Below, piece after piece: positions 1 to 12,475 of a stretch of 64,000 bases of DNA. Made by a program: the position numbers and the translations under genes. The notes under the pieces are model-generated. The model was not told the origin of the DNA. It saw only the letters and a program-made list of their open reading frames with translations, and searched no databases. Position 1 is the first letter of the stretch, and every line of letters begins with the position of its first letter. This DNA is from Parapristionchus giblindavisi. Taxonomy: Eukaryota > Nematoda > Chromadorea > Rhabditida > Diplogasteridae. Where the stretch lies: NCBI GenBank assembly GCA_943737045.1, contig CALSFV010000220.1, positions 682,001-746,000 of the forward strand, in the 5' to 3' direction.

Positions 1-82
1 CCGTAACCGATGGGCGATGGGAGCGTACCACTCGAAGAGCTCCCTCACGTAGGGCTCTATCGAGTTGTAGCCCATTCAATGA
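1..82 (-). CDS. Partial exon of unrecognised gene, runs off the left edge
   Basis: Reading right to left, a TTCTTTCAG acceptor at 83-91 is followed by an open exon to base 1. The first ATG (73-75) opens a frame reading MGYNSIEPYVRELFEWYAPI and a few further residues, with the composition of a real protein (aromatic and acidic residues, no low complexity). The exon may instead be internal, entered at base 82 from an upstream exon I could not find. I do not recognise the family. The rest of the gene lies outside the window. The call rests on the splice signal and residue composition only. Confidence 0.35.
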
Positions 83-83
83 C

Positions 84-3000
84 TGAAAGAAGGGGAAAGG
101 TTGATTATACCACAGATAAGAAGAAATACGGTAAAGCAAGGCAGGAATTTCTGATAACTCAAAATATATGATCGGTTCAAAATAAAGATGATCGAATAAA
201 TAGTTTGAAAAATAATGTGTTTATATTGGTAGCAGTCAGTGAATAAGAATAAAAGAGAAAAGTCCACAATCGAGATTGAAGAAAGACAAAAGCGAGAACA
301 AGAAGAAGGTGGATATGATGAGACAGAATGGTGAGCGATTGCGCGCCAATATCTCCCTCTCACCCTCACCTTCTCTATCCCGATCACCTTTCTTCTTCCT
401 CCCCTTTTAATTCGTCCTTGATGGCAAGCACACTTATGCCCACAGGCTGAGGAGATTCAACCCCTGTTACTAATATCTCGCCTCCGTCCTCCTCTTCTCC
501 TCTCCTCTCTCCTCCCCTCCCTCTCTTCTCTCTCCTCCCCTCTCCTCTCTTCTCTCTCCTCCCCTCCCTCTCTTCTTTCTCCTCCCCTCCCTCTCTTCTC
601 TCTCCCCCCTCCCCTGTCCTCTTCTCGCTTCTCTCTAAAGAGGAAAAGAATGAGGAGTAAGACGAACCGGTGTTACTTGGCGGCGCGCACATACAGCATA
701 TATTACGCAAACAAGATGGACACAGATCGGAGTAGAGGAGGAGGAGAAGGGGAGGACAAGAAACACTAGACAGATATCACGAGATACTACTTTCAATCTG
801 TTTAAAGATGATCAATTGAAAAGAAAAAGTGAAATAATAATATGTTGAATATCCACAGTGATCATTTTGCTTGAACGCTAGACGGTCATTTTAAAAGGTT
901 TATTTGTTTTTTAGCGGCTCAGTCATTGAAAATTGAGATAATAGGTGGGATAAGAGAAGCAGCGATCATTGGGCAAGATGAAAGTATGATATGAACATAT
1001 CCTTACGATGACATACCGTAACCTCTGTCCACTAGAGACATCATGGAATGTAACAATGACAATAGAGAGATTGAACGGCGGATGGTACATCAAAAGGATA
1101 AAGATCCTTTTTTTTCTTTGGACATAGTACAAGGATACTTGAATGGTGTTCATAACGCGTGATCAACCCCTCAATGGGGCCCCGTTAGGATTTTTCCAAA
1201 GGAAGAAAAAAAGGGAGACGAGTGGACTGGCGCTTAAGAGTGTTGAATGACGACTAGAAGAGGATGGGAGGTTGATATTTCTAGTGGCCTCTCGGCTCAT
1301 ATCACCCTCACACACAGAAGTTTCATTGGGAAAGGAAATGAGTGAATGAATAGTACAGGTCCACAACTAGATGAAGAGACGATGATTTGCATAAGAAAAG
1401 AATCGAAGCATCTGGGTCAGTCAAGTGTGGAAGAAGAGAGGAACAAGGATAAGAAAGAATGAAGAAACAATAGGGGAGATTATGAATGTGATGATTGTAT
1501 TGCAGTTCCGGTTGATTGAAAAGAGTCTAATGAAAATGTTATATGATGAAGTACTCTACACTCTATTTAGATAGTGGCCTATAATATATCCAGATGGCAT
1601 AGAAATATTGTGTGACACATAGATCGTCGATAAGGGCTAGAAAAAATTGTTTAAAAATGTCGCAGAATATTTCAAACAGTAAGAACAGATTATCATCACA
1701 ATTAATATAACAGGTTCTATGAGAAGACCTACCCTCCTCATAGACTACTCAAAATTTCACGTATAACACACAGCGTTCTCATGACTTTCAAAGCAAGAAC
1801 GACCGCTCAACATACAAACTCTCTCGAATACAATGGTCTCTCCTTTGTCTTGCTTTGGAAGAAAAATGGCTTGGACCAGAATAATGTGAACAGGCTATCT
1901 GAAAATTGATGGGTTGATTTTTTTAAACTTTTAGACGGTAATTCAAAAACCAAAGATCAGAAACCGATTTTCTTGACCTATGAATACATACTTTCACTGC
2001 CTAAATATCACTTTCACTTAAAGATTACTTTCACTGACTAAATAGTGATTATTGCTCTCAACACTCGACTTACCATAAATAGCTACTGTCCAGAAAAACC
2101 TCGGACCCTAGTGCTAGTGAGGCTAGGTCCGTTCCCTCATAGAACGTCTTATATATCTGCTTACCATTGACGCATCTCTCTGTGGGTTTTTGTATGTATT
2201 TCCATTTTCAAGGGTGGAATTGAAATTTTCATGGATAGCGCATACCATACATGGGCGGCATTGCCGCTGGCGACAAGACTCACCCGGTTTTTGCCCCCGG
2301 CCTACCCGATGTTTTCCAAAAATCACTAAAAATTGGAAAAAGATTAAGCCCACATTCACTCAAAAATTAAATTTACTTGTATTTTGGAGTCACCCACCCG
2401 ATTTTTTCATCCAACCCAACCGATATCAAGTTCCAGCGACTAAGGTTGCCCACGTATGGCGCATACCTTCACCTTTTATATGAAGAATTTTATTGATTCT
2501 TAGAACTATAATCAATGAGACATTACTTTCATTGACTAAATAGCGATTTCCTCATCCATCTTCCCCTTGAAAGACTATCTCACATCTCTTTTTCAAAGAA
2601 CACGATGAATCACAAAATCGTTCAACATATTGTAGATCAAATGGATTACTGCTTGACCAGAAGAAGAGAGGAAAGCCCACAGGACGGCTGGTCCTGCCTA
2701 GGCTGTACTGTGTTTGAAAGAAGGATAGGGAGAGGGAAAGATAGATCATGGAAATCCTTACGGCGCGAATCATTCTATGGGCCATTAAGTGTCATGGAAG
2801 AGTAAGGAAGAATGATAGAGGACGGAAGGAAGATGAGACTAGATCTGTTAAAGGAATGCGAGGCTCTGCCAAGAGAGACGCATATTGACATAAGGGAATA
2901 GTCCCAACCAGACTGAATCTTTAAAGACCTTACATTGCTGAATCAACGGAAACTCTTTGCCGGGGAGTGAATTGAAAATATAACTATACTAATTTTTTGT

Positions 3001-6000
3001 CTAACTATGGACACAGTATTCTACTCACGACAAAAAAAACTTTGAAAGCCAGAAAGAGTGTCAGAGTGAAAGAGTGTCTCGCACGTTATTTTGATTATTT
3101 TTCAATTCCCATTCCTGCACGTTATTATGCTTCTTTTTTCAATAAAGACTTCCAATAAATTTAATGAGTATTAACATTCTAATTATGGTGTAAGTACAGT
3201 AATTTTGTGTGTGGGGCTATTCGGTCTGGCTTTCCAAGCTCAGAGAACACTGTGTGGAGGACGGAGTTCTTGATGCAGTGCTTTAAACTGACCGTGAGCA
3301 CTACCAGAAGATAAATCGAAATCACGTTAAAGGTGATTTTGATACATTTACCGAGACCCACAAATGTTCATGAAAATTTCTAGCATCTCGCTTGTGCAAG
3401 TGTCAGTGATATCCGTGAAATCAGATACCACTCATAAATTCCTTAGCCCATTCATGAACCTGATTCAGAATAGAATAAATAGTGTCCGGTACCTTTGCTG
3501 TTTTTCAGACTTCAAAGCTAGTTCAAGAAAATATTCGAGAGTCCACATTTAAAGGATTAATCCCACTCAAATATGATATCCCCCGCTGTTAGTAAACTCC
3601 TTCAGTCTTTTGACTACGAGAAAGTACAGGAACGGAGAGACTTAAATTATATTCGTTCATTCAAGAAAACCAGTACATATGTGAAAATCAAGTGCCCACA
3701 TCCATCTTGATTACTATTCAGCCCTTCTTACACTTTGACCATTCTATTTCGTGCACTTCAACAGAGTGAGAAAGTGATCGAGAAAGGAAGAGGATAGAGA
3801 GAGATGGAGAGTAGTGATAGAGAGTGACAGAGAGACAACAGCAAATCCCGAGAGTGAAAAGAAACAAGAGGACGAGAACTTGAAAAACGAGCCTCATGAT
3901 AAAACGGAGCAGAGATGTTTTAAATGATCGAGAATTGATTCATGAGAGAGGATGAAACGAGAATATTGAAGTTAACAATCTCTCAAATATCACACACTAT
4001 TGCTCCGTTCTTTGCTTGCGATTCGTAAACCCAGAACAAACCATATGAGGTCCCTTAACGAGGTAGTGATAATATTCATGGAATTCTATTACAGTAAACT
4101 AAGAAGTATAAGAAAAAATGAGACGATTATGACACATAGATATGAGACATGAGAATTTAATATAGAATGAGGATGAGGCAGATTCGAACTTGTTAGGGGG
4201 GATATGGAGAGAAGGCTAAATTGAAAGCGAAAGCATATGCACACACGTATTGCTATGAGGACGATTGGCAACTCCGGTTTTCATTCGTACAAGGGTGGAG
4301 AGGAAGAGGAAGAGGAAAAGAGGGAGAGAGAGTGAGACTGAAAAGGAGAGGGAGAGAGGAAGAGGGAGAGGGAGAAAGGTAGACTGGGTGGCCAGGATCT
4401 GTTCAATAGCACAATACAATCAACCGTTCAGCCCTTCTTTCTTCCTCCCTGAAAGAAGGTGTGAAATCCCCCTTAAGCGCTTATAGACTTATCTAGAAAT
4501 ATGACAAAAATCGGGGACACCTGCAGCTTATAAGGGACTGGTTTGGGGGCTGAAGACGATGGACACAGTGGGAAGTCTGATGGGTATCAATCGGATTGCT
4601 GGGGAGGCGAGAGAGAGGAGGAGAGGTAGAGGAGGAGATGGAGGGGAGGATAGGTAGCTACAAACTTGGACCATTATCAATAGTCATAATCCGATCTGCA
4701 GTAAAGATCGCTTTACAACAGGAAAAGTAACATCAAACAAGTCTTGTAGAATGATATTGAAATAAAGATGGGAAAGGGGGATACCGTAAGTCATATCAAA
4801 AAGTGTTGGAAATATGGCAGACTTCGCGCTGAATTTATGTACTTAACAGGTGAGAAAATGAGTGGAAGCCTTATCATTAGAATCTTCGCAGGGAAATGTC
4901 TTGAAGCTACAAAACGTTTATAGTGAGTACGTGTAGTTGAGAAAGTGCCGGCAGGTATTCATTTGAATTATCCAGTAGACACTCGGCAGAGTTATGTGAA
5001 TGTGAGTGAGGACCATGGTCAATGTCAAAGAAGACTAATGACAGGGAATGAATGAAGGATGACTAAAGGATTTGTAATGGCTGAGAGAAGAGGACTTCCA
5101 ATGAAACTAGACACAATGAACACGTGCAAATAAGTGATGAAACGAGGCAAAAAAGTCCTGTCAATAACCACTGAGATAGATATATGAGATCTAAGTGAGA
5201 AGGAACTAGACTCTCTCTCTCCGTCGTAAACCAGCAGTCATTGAGATAGATAGTCCTCGAGTTATTAGTGTATACACCCTTTCATCAGGAGCTGTATGTG
5301 TCTAGGAGAAAAACGGCACTCCGGTCACTTTCTTAGCGTTGAATGGCTCGCTTAATTAATATTATTTATATATTTATTATAATTTTGTAACATCATTTTC
5401 TGGGGAAAATCATGATGTACCTTTGAGGACCTCAATGGCGTGAGAGCATTCCATGTGAACGATTATGAAAACGGGCGGTCGTTCTCGATTTCGATGAAAA
5501 TCATATCACCCATGAACTAGTGGACAAATGAATTCTTTGCTTGCTAATGCAGTGCATCCATATCGAATTTAGCAGTCACGTTATAAGATAAAAAAGAAAA
5601 ATTTTAATACATTTATTTTGAAAAATCGTTAAGGTATCGCAAATCTGAACCGATGGAGTGCAAGTGGGACAGGGGCAACTACCGGTAAAGGATGAGATCA
5701 GATCAAAGTAGCACATTTTAAAGGAGATGAATAAAGGAGAACGAAGGCTGGGGATTGATCACACTCATAAGCAATGATCTAGCCTATGATCAAAGGATCA
5801 CAACTCATCCTTGAAACAGAATACAATGAAGTAATCGAGGAAAATGTTAGTACACATACATTATGAAGGGTCAAACACGAATTAAAGAGTGAAAATAGTT
5901 TATAGATGGAGAAATCCAAAGTGTACTATCGTTAATGAGAAAGAGATGAAATTATCGGGATGCGAGAAGGAATTGAAATGAATTCAAAGTCTCTCGATCT

Positions 6001-7772
6001 CTCATCCTATCTTTATCTTATTCTCTCTCAATCATCTCTCTATCTCCTTCTATCTCTAACACTCATCCAATTCCAATCTCTTCCAATCTCCTTGTCTCTC
6101 CCTGTATCTTTTTCTCTCTATATATCTCTCATTCTATCACAACATATCTCCCTCCTCTCTACCTCTTTCATTATCTTCCTTCTCTTTCCCTTCCTGAAAG
6201 AGAAATACACGATCGAGAGCGATAAAAGGAGGTGATTGAGAGAGAGGGAGGGAGAGAGGGAGGGAGAGGAGAGGGAGAGAGGAGAGAGAGGAATAAGTGA
6301 TGAGAGAGACTAAAGGTACAACGAAATGTTAAGAGGGACAGGGGGGAGTGATTGAGAAACGCTCATGCTGATCTTCTAAGGAAAGTCATCGAAATCTATG
6401 ACCTAATTTAATAGAGGGAGAGGACGAAGAATAAAGATGGTGGAATATATTATGGAGTCCAGTTGATTATACTCATCCATATATTATGGTAAAAGTCGTA
6501 TCATGTACCAGAATAATTGCGAAATGCCTTCAATTCTGCTCTGAACAGACAATTAAAATAGGAAGACAAAGAAATGGGCGGTCCACGCTTGTGAGTGATT
6601 ATGCTATTGTCCTATAGTTTAGTTATAATAAGAAAGAGTCGTGCATAAAGAGGGAGGATAAAAGGGTCCCCAACCGGGAAGGCTAATCTACACGGACGAT
6701 CTATGAGAAGAATGGACGAAAGGAGAGAAGAGGAAGAGGAAAATGAAGCAAGAAAATACGCTCACTCAAGAGCTATGATTGATTGATATATTAAAGACGT
6801 AGAGGGAGGAAGAACAGAGGTGAGAAAGCAATATCACAAATTAGGGAAACGATTAAGCATCTATTAGCACTTATTGTAAATGATAATATACAAAAATGTT
6901 TTCCCAAGGGTATTATCGTTAGAAATATATTTAAAAAGAATAATAAACGGAAAACAACATCAGAACGACAAGCACGGCACATAAATTTCTTTGTACTGGA
7001 AAGATCCAACAATGATCTTATCGAATTTGGATGAGAAAAGAATGACCGCGGAATACTGTGAGTGTGGAAGAGAAGACGGATGATTTAGTGGACATGAGTG
7101 ACTGGCGAATAACAAGTAAGGATAAGTATGTGGAGAGTGAAGGTAAAGGGAGAGGAGGAGATGGGGGAGGGGGGGGAAGGGAGAGAGTGGGGAAAAGACG
7201 AAATGGGAGGGAGAGAATGGTGCCCAAGATCGAGATCCACCATTATGCGAGTGATTCAATCGAGTTTGCACACATTGGGAATATAAAAAAAGACGAAAAA
7301 AGAAATCCTTCGATCGAATATTAACAGAACATATCATTATGATCAATCCAGTCGTTGGCTGTAGAATAATGCCAATACACGAACCGGGAAAGCATACAGA
7401 CTTTAGATTGTAAGGTCTGATGAGCAGTCACAACCATAAAAACGAAACAATTATATCAATACTTAAATGGCATCTGCTATTGGTCACGGTCCAAAGCTAT
7501 GAATCTACAAGGATTATTGTTATTACATTAACGATGGAGTGTACATAGGAACATAATAATGAATGGAATGTGTCTGACGCGCCTTTCTCCATCATTCAAG
7601 TTCAAGAGTGAAAGTCAATCCCGGAACACACGACATAACAACAAATGTTGTGCCATTCTGCGCCTACCATGGACTAGGATGCGATGAAACTGTTGGGATA
7701 ACTAATAATGTCGGCATATCTTCACTTAATCAGAGTTTCAAGAAGTCTGAGGAGAGAAGATGAAGTGGAAAC
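84..7772. other. Gene-poor stretch rich in GA/CT tracts
   Basis: I see no supportable gene here. It holds long purine or pyrimidine tracts (about 486-625, 4297-4378, 6000-6130, 6236-6295, 7140-7215), whose translations give the Ser/Leu- or Glu/Arg-rich open frames seen in all phases. A short inverted repeat lies at about 2103-2132 (CGGACCCTAG paired with CTAGGTCCG). A CATACATGGGC motif near 2248 matches the ends of the element at 7773-7965. Confidence 0.5.
486..625. repeat. Degenerate polypyrimidine tandem repeat
   Basis: About 140 bases of almost pure C and T, with a repeating core close to CTCCTCCCCTCCCTCTCTTC at roughly 36-base spacing. Such mirror-type homopyrimidine runs can adopt triplex DNA in vitro. 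No function is shown here, and the Glu/Gly/Arg-rich reading frame on the other strand is an artefact of the repeat. Confidence 0.75.
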
Positions 7773-7965
7773 CATACATGGGCACCGACATGGGGGTGCC
7801 CCCTGTAAGATTAGGGCTTTTCGAAAATTTGTGGAATGCCCACTGTAAAAAATGACATTTAGGTGACATTTTTGAAAAAAAAAGTGAAAGCCCCCTGTAA
7901 AATTAACCATTTTTCGTTCGAATGCCCCCTGTAGAATCGAGCTCCAGGTACCCCGCCCATGTATG
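7773..7965. mobile_element. Short TIR element with internal repeats (MITE-like)
   Basis: The ends are inverted: CATACATGGGC at 7773-7783 and GCCCATGTATG at 7955-7965. Inside, a motif close to GCCCCCTGTARAAT occurs four times (about 7797, 7846, 7891 and 7924) at 35-50 base spacing. There is no coding capacity. A single CATACATGGGC at about 2248 suggests a relative or fragment elsewhere in the window. Confidence 0.55.
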
Positions 7966-8400
7966 ATGGAAACAAAGGTGGGCGCGTAAAACGAATTTTC
8001 TTGGGGAACAGCCTTGCCTTACTCCTCGGGCCTTACATAATTGGAAAAAGATAAAAATTGCTTTAAAACGGCTTTTTAATGCTTTTTCGTAGCCATGCCT
8101 TGCCTCTCAATTGCCAGGATCGCGCAAAGCATTTCTACCAACGTGCCCACCTATGAGTGGAAAAAACAATCAGCTGAAGTCGGCATTAAGAAAACATAAC
8201 TTAGGACCAATCGAGCTTGTGAGTATATTAAAATTGAAGTAAAGAACATTGATCTTTACAACGTGGACTGATCGAATTTGTGGAACAGTGGCATACTTAG
8301 AGGGTGTGGTGGACTGTTGACAGATTGAATAGGAATAATGGGTAAAAGGTTGCACACACTCGATTAAAGGTAAGAACTAATCAAGGCAGACCTCATTAAG

Positions 8401-8402
<2 letters not shown>

Positions 8403-8471
<69 letters not shown>
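8403..8471. repeat. (AG)n microsatellite
   Basis: Nearly uninterrupted AG dinucleotides for about 69 bases, followed by degenerate GA-rich sequence to about 8600 and a CT-rich block at 8680-8760. The poly-Ser/Leu translation on the other strand is not a gene. Confidence 0.95.
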
Positions 8472-8479
<8 letters not shown>

Positions 8480-9323
8480 GAGAGATGGAAATAGCAAAGC
8501 GGAGAAGATTGAGGAGAGAGCGAGAGAGCGATACGATAGAGATGAGAGGAAGGGATGAAAAGAGGAGGATAGAGATGCAGATGGAAAGGTTAGGGTGGAA
8601 GAGGAAGAGAACTGGACAATGCACGAATAAGCTGTGGAACCGGTAAGAGAGCCATCATAGACGTAGGCCTCGGCAAATCTCTCTCCATCACATCCCTCCC
8701 TCCCTTCTCTCTCCTCTTTCCTCTCTCCCTCTACTTTACCTTCTCCACCTCTCTCTCCTCATCCCTCCATTATCCTATGATTACATCGAGCCGAACAGTC
8801 TCACTTTTCCCTTTCGATGCCAATCAAATTGTGGAGAGTGAAAGTGCTCATTGAGCAATTCGAGTCTGGTTATTTCGGTGACAACTTTTGCATATTAAGG
8901 TAGCACAGAACCGTCAAAATGTTTAATAATTCAAAATTGAGAAAAAGGACGATAATAATTCAACATAATCACACAAAAACAAAACGCAAATAATTCAATC
9001 TCAAAAACAGATCCGTAATTTTGAAAATCTGCTAAAAAGAAAAATTTAACGATTTTACTTACCGTTTTTTATCACAACTCAATTTTATCGTGAACTGATT
9101 AATGTTGTTGTTTCTTGGCTGGTTCACGTTTGATTTTTTTAAATCAAGTATATTTACGTCAATAAATCTTTTTTTTATTCTCTAACAGAAATCCTGATTA
9201 CAGAACAAGTAAGCATAGAGAAGGCAGAAAACAGCCTAATAACTGCTAGAAAAAAAGGAAAGGAATTGTTAAAAATGCTAGAAAAAATGTATTTTACAGT
9301 CAAAGAAAAGCCGTGAAACAGTT

Positions 9324-9615
9324 CAAGATGGAGACCCACGAGTTTTTTCGTAATAAAACTGTTCGGATAGTATGATAGAGATTCATCACACGAATCGAAA
9401 GACATATATGATATTGATTCCCGATATGTTTAAAGCTCACTATGGGCATTGAAAGTATAACTTTCAAGGCATGTAGAGAGTGCTCATCGAATTTGCATAC
9501 TATCTCTCTCATTTTCTCATTATCCCTTACGCCAATTACCATATAATATAAACAATAGCCAGCATGCTTATCGTGGCGGGAGTCAGTCATGCCAACTCAT
9601 GGGTCCCCTTCTTTA
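9324..9615. mobile_element. TIR element, family of 28985 and 38500 (diverged copy)
   Basis: The left end carries GGAGACCCACGAG (to 9342), followed by TTTTTTCGTAATAAAACTG. The right end is CTCATGGGTCCCCTTCTTT (9597-9615), its inverted partner. The same ends, with the same TTTTTTCGT.A.TAAACTG inner block, occur at 28985-29354, and a more distant version at 38500-38843. I could not find a clear tRNA-like core in this copy. No coding capacity. Confidence 0.55.
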
Positions 9616-10659
9616 AAAGCTATGAAAAAAGCTAAAAAAAGCCACAAAAAATACGGAACTTCTTTGATTTCTGGCCCACCCCCTCGTTCACCCACCTAAC
9701 CCCATTTCGATCTTTTCGATCGAATGGAGGGGTCGTCCTCCTCGCTGGGAGGACGATGTCCACGGGGGCGAAATGCTCCCCGAGCTCTCTTCAAGATGGG
9801 AGAGCTCTGGACTGAACCGGAGAGAAGGAATCAAATGCTTTTATAGGGGAATGTGGTGATATGGAAATGAAATTGGATTAGAATGATAGAGTATGTTAAA
9901 AAGGAGAATAAATTATCATTTCATCATTCTATTAATTATGATGCGGTTGGTTTTTCCACAACCGAGAAAAGGGTTGTTTACTATGCGAAATGACTAATAA
10001 ATGATTAGGAATGAGAAATGACTATAATTGATCTGTAATATCACCTGGGCCAGAAATCAAAGAAGTGCCAAAAATACATATCGCTAGCTGTGACACGTAT
10101 GTATTTTTTGAGACATTTCAGATGCATGCGTTGTAGCCGTCAAACGTATTTTTTCTAACTGTAAAATGTATGCGTTGTTTCACCTGAGTATGAGGAATGG
10201 CACAGTATTCTACAGTGTTCCATCTCTAGTCATTTTCTTGTCAGAAAGACCAAAGTTCATTTCAACACATATCTTTAAAATTGACCTTTCTGACCTTCCC
10301 GTTGGTGATAATCTTGTATTGTCAAAAAATAATGAATTGATTAAAATACAGGAATCTTACCATGACATGTTACAAGCTTGTTGTACTTCGTGCCATTAAC
10401 ATAGCATATGTAAACGTGATCACTCAAATGTGTTAGCTATTTATCTAATACTTGAAAGTTTTCCGTCTTATCTCTTTTAAGGGTGATAATAATGTGCTCG
10501 ATTATTCTTTAATCGAGGGCATTGATTCATTTCATTTTTAAAACTTTTGACGGTAGAAGATGGTCGTTGATCACTCAAGTTCTTTAAATAAAATTGTATT
10601 TCTTTGAGTCTTCTTACATCTTACATCTTCTCTATCTCAAATCACTGATCTGTATCTCA
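9616..10659. other. No gene seen
   Basis: Ordinary AT-rich sequence with a few short open frames and no splice-supported exon. The last part (about 10440-10659) may belong to the upstream, decayed portion of the LINE remnant that follows, but I could not recognise a protein there. Confidence 0.4.
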
Positions 10660-11345
10660 AATCACTGATCTCGGCCTGACTTATAATGATGACCTAAAGT
10701 TTAACAAGCATGTCGACAATATTATAAATAAAGCAAATGCTCGCTGCTCTTATGTATATCCATCGATCATTTAAATCCCGTAGCCCATCTTTATACGCCC
10801 GCCTTTTCTGTGTATATGTCCGTCCCTTGCTCGAATATTGTTCTGAAGTGTGGAATGTTCCTTGTTTAACGATATGTAATAGAGTCGAGTCCGTCCTTAA
10901 AGTTATTCCAGAATCGTTTTCTCACGGTGTCGTCTTCCACCTGCCGATTACACTCGACGTCTCTCGATTCTGGATTTGCCCACCCTCCAACTGGGAAGAC
11001 GTAGAATTGATCTCGCTGTTGTATTTAAGATAATCCACAATTTTATTGATCTGAACCCTCGTGATTTTTTCAACTTTTCTAATTTATTAAACCTTACTCG
11101 TGGTCACCCTATGAAATTGTCTATTATTTCTTCTTCATCAACTAGACATTTATCATTTATTGCTAATAGAATAGTTCACGAGTGGAATTCTTTAGATGCA
11201 AATGTAGTAACCGTTGCCAATTCTTCTATCTTTTGTAATACTCTAAAAACTGTGATTAAGTAATTTGCAGTTTGACTCTTCTTTATTGTTTTCAATCAGT
11301 ACATACATATACCATGATTTATCTTCTCGTTTTTGATCTGTATAG
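10660..11345 (+). mobile_element. 5'-truncated non-LTR retrotransposon (LINE), C-terminal RT tail
   Basis: The translation, broken by at least two frameshifts, matches the layout of the region after the reverse-transcriptase palm in CR1/Jockey-like LINEs. It reads LTYNDDLKFNKHVDNIINKA, then SPSLYARLFCVYVRPLLEYC, then a later frame with KIIHNFIDLNPRDFF and finally NRIVHEWNSLD shortly before a stop at about 11263. The ARLFxxYVRPLLEYCSxVWN and NRIVxxWNSL blocks are the diagnostic parts. The 3' end runs into AT-rich sequence ending in a short TTATTATTATC tail (about 11360). The copy is dead: truncated upstream and frameshifted. A second, shorter tail of the same family lies at 12106-12475. Confidence 0.75.
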
Positions 11346-12105
11346 AAAAGATAAATATATTATTATTATCTTCGTGTGCAATACTGCATATACAAGGTAG
11401 ATAATGTGCATACGAATTGAAACTCTTATCGAGACTCATTTCATACTGCTCTTTCAAAGTCATGACCAGCGCTGTGTTTTTGTGGTGTTTTATGTTATTG
11501 GACACATTTTTTTCGCTTTAAAATTGCGTGTACAAAACACAAAATCACAAAAAAGAACAATCATCTTTTATATTATTTTCAGGAAGAAAATCGATGATAT
11601 TAGTCATTCTGCATGGTATAATTTTATCTGCAAACTTGTAAATTACTCAGAAAGACTTAGGGAAAAATGCAATGGGAACCCTGTCTGTCTTGTTAAACCG
11701 TTGGGCAAAACGTATTCGCTTGTAGTTGATATCTTTAATATTTTTTGCGAACCTTTTGCCCACTTGTCCAGTAAACAAAATGTAGAATCATATTACACTT
11801 GAGAAAGGAGATAAAGCTAAAATGTAATGAAACATGTTCAAGGGAAGAGCGAGATATGAGTGAACAACGTTCTTACACATTTATCTCCGTCTGTCTCCTC
11901 TCTCATATTCCTATTCCCACTTTATATCTTTCCTACTCGATCATACTCAAGTGGTTTTTTTTCATAGTTATTTTCTCATACCTTTTGTAGAATTCAATCC
12001 TCTTATTCTTCTATTCTTGGGACACTACGTTGGTCAACCTTCATGGATGGAGAATATCATGCATAGTATAAGCGTAAGTGGTTCTATAGCATTATAATAT
12101 TGTTT
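11346..12105. other. No gene assigned; one 132-aa open frame
   Basis: An open frame on the plus strand (11404-11802) is long for this AT content and ends in a region with several Cys and charged residues. It has no recognisable domain and no splice context. It sits between two LINE tails and could be retroelement-derived. I leave it unassigned. Confidence 0.3.
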
Positions 12106-12475
12106 CCTCCGGCCAACTGAGAAGGGATAGAATTGATCTCGCCGTTGCGTTGAGATAATCCATAATTGTATTGATCTGAACCCGCGTGTTTTTAAAACTT
12201 TTCTCATATACTGAACTTGACGGGGTCACTCTTAAAATTGTCTATTATTCCTTCACTGTCAACTAGAAATTTATCATTTAGAGCTAATAGAATGGTTCAC
12301 GATAGGAATGCTTTAGACGCTGATTTAGTAACCGTTGCTAAAGTCTCGATATTTTGTAATGCTTAAAAAACTATGATTAAGTAATTTGCAGCTCAGCTCT
12401 TCTTTAATGTTTCAATCAGTACATATATTGTGAATTATCTCTTCGTTTTTTTCCCGCCGTTTAGAAAAGAAAAAA
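12106..12475 (+). mobile_element. Second LINE tail, more decayed
   Basis: Nucleotide-level copy of about 10985-11345: the block around GAATTGATCTC, the CTATTATT...TCATCAACTAG-type segment, the NRIVHEWNSL-coding part (with substitutions) and the 3' untranslated part all recur in order. It carries stops and indels and is more diverged than the first copy. Two tails of one family 1.1 kb apart imply either two insertions or a local duplication. Confidence 0.7.

Noticed and set aside
3179..3361. Frame starting MGLGKCIKITFNVISIYLL, resembling a tetraspanin N-terminus
   Set aside because: Only the first 20 residues resemble one; no following TM exons were found nearby.
4216..4486. Overlapping Leu/Ser-rich and Arg/Glu-rich frames
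   Set aside because: Both strands of a GA tract.
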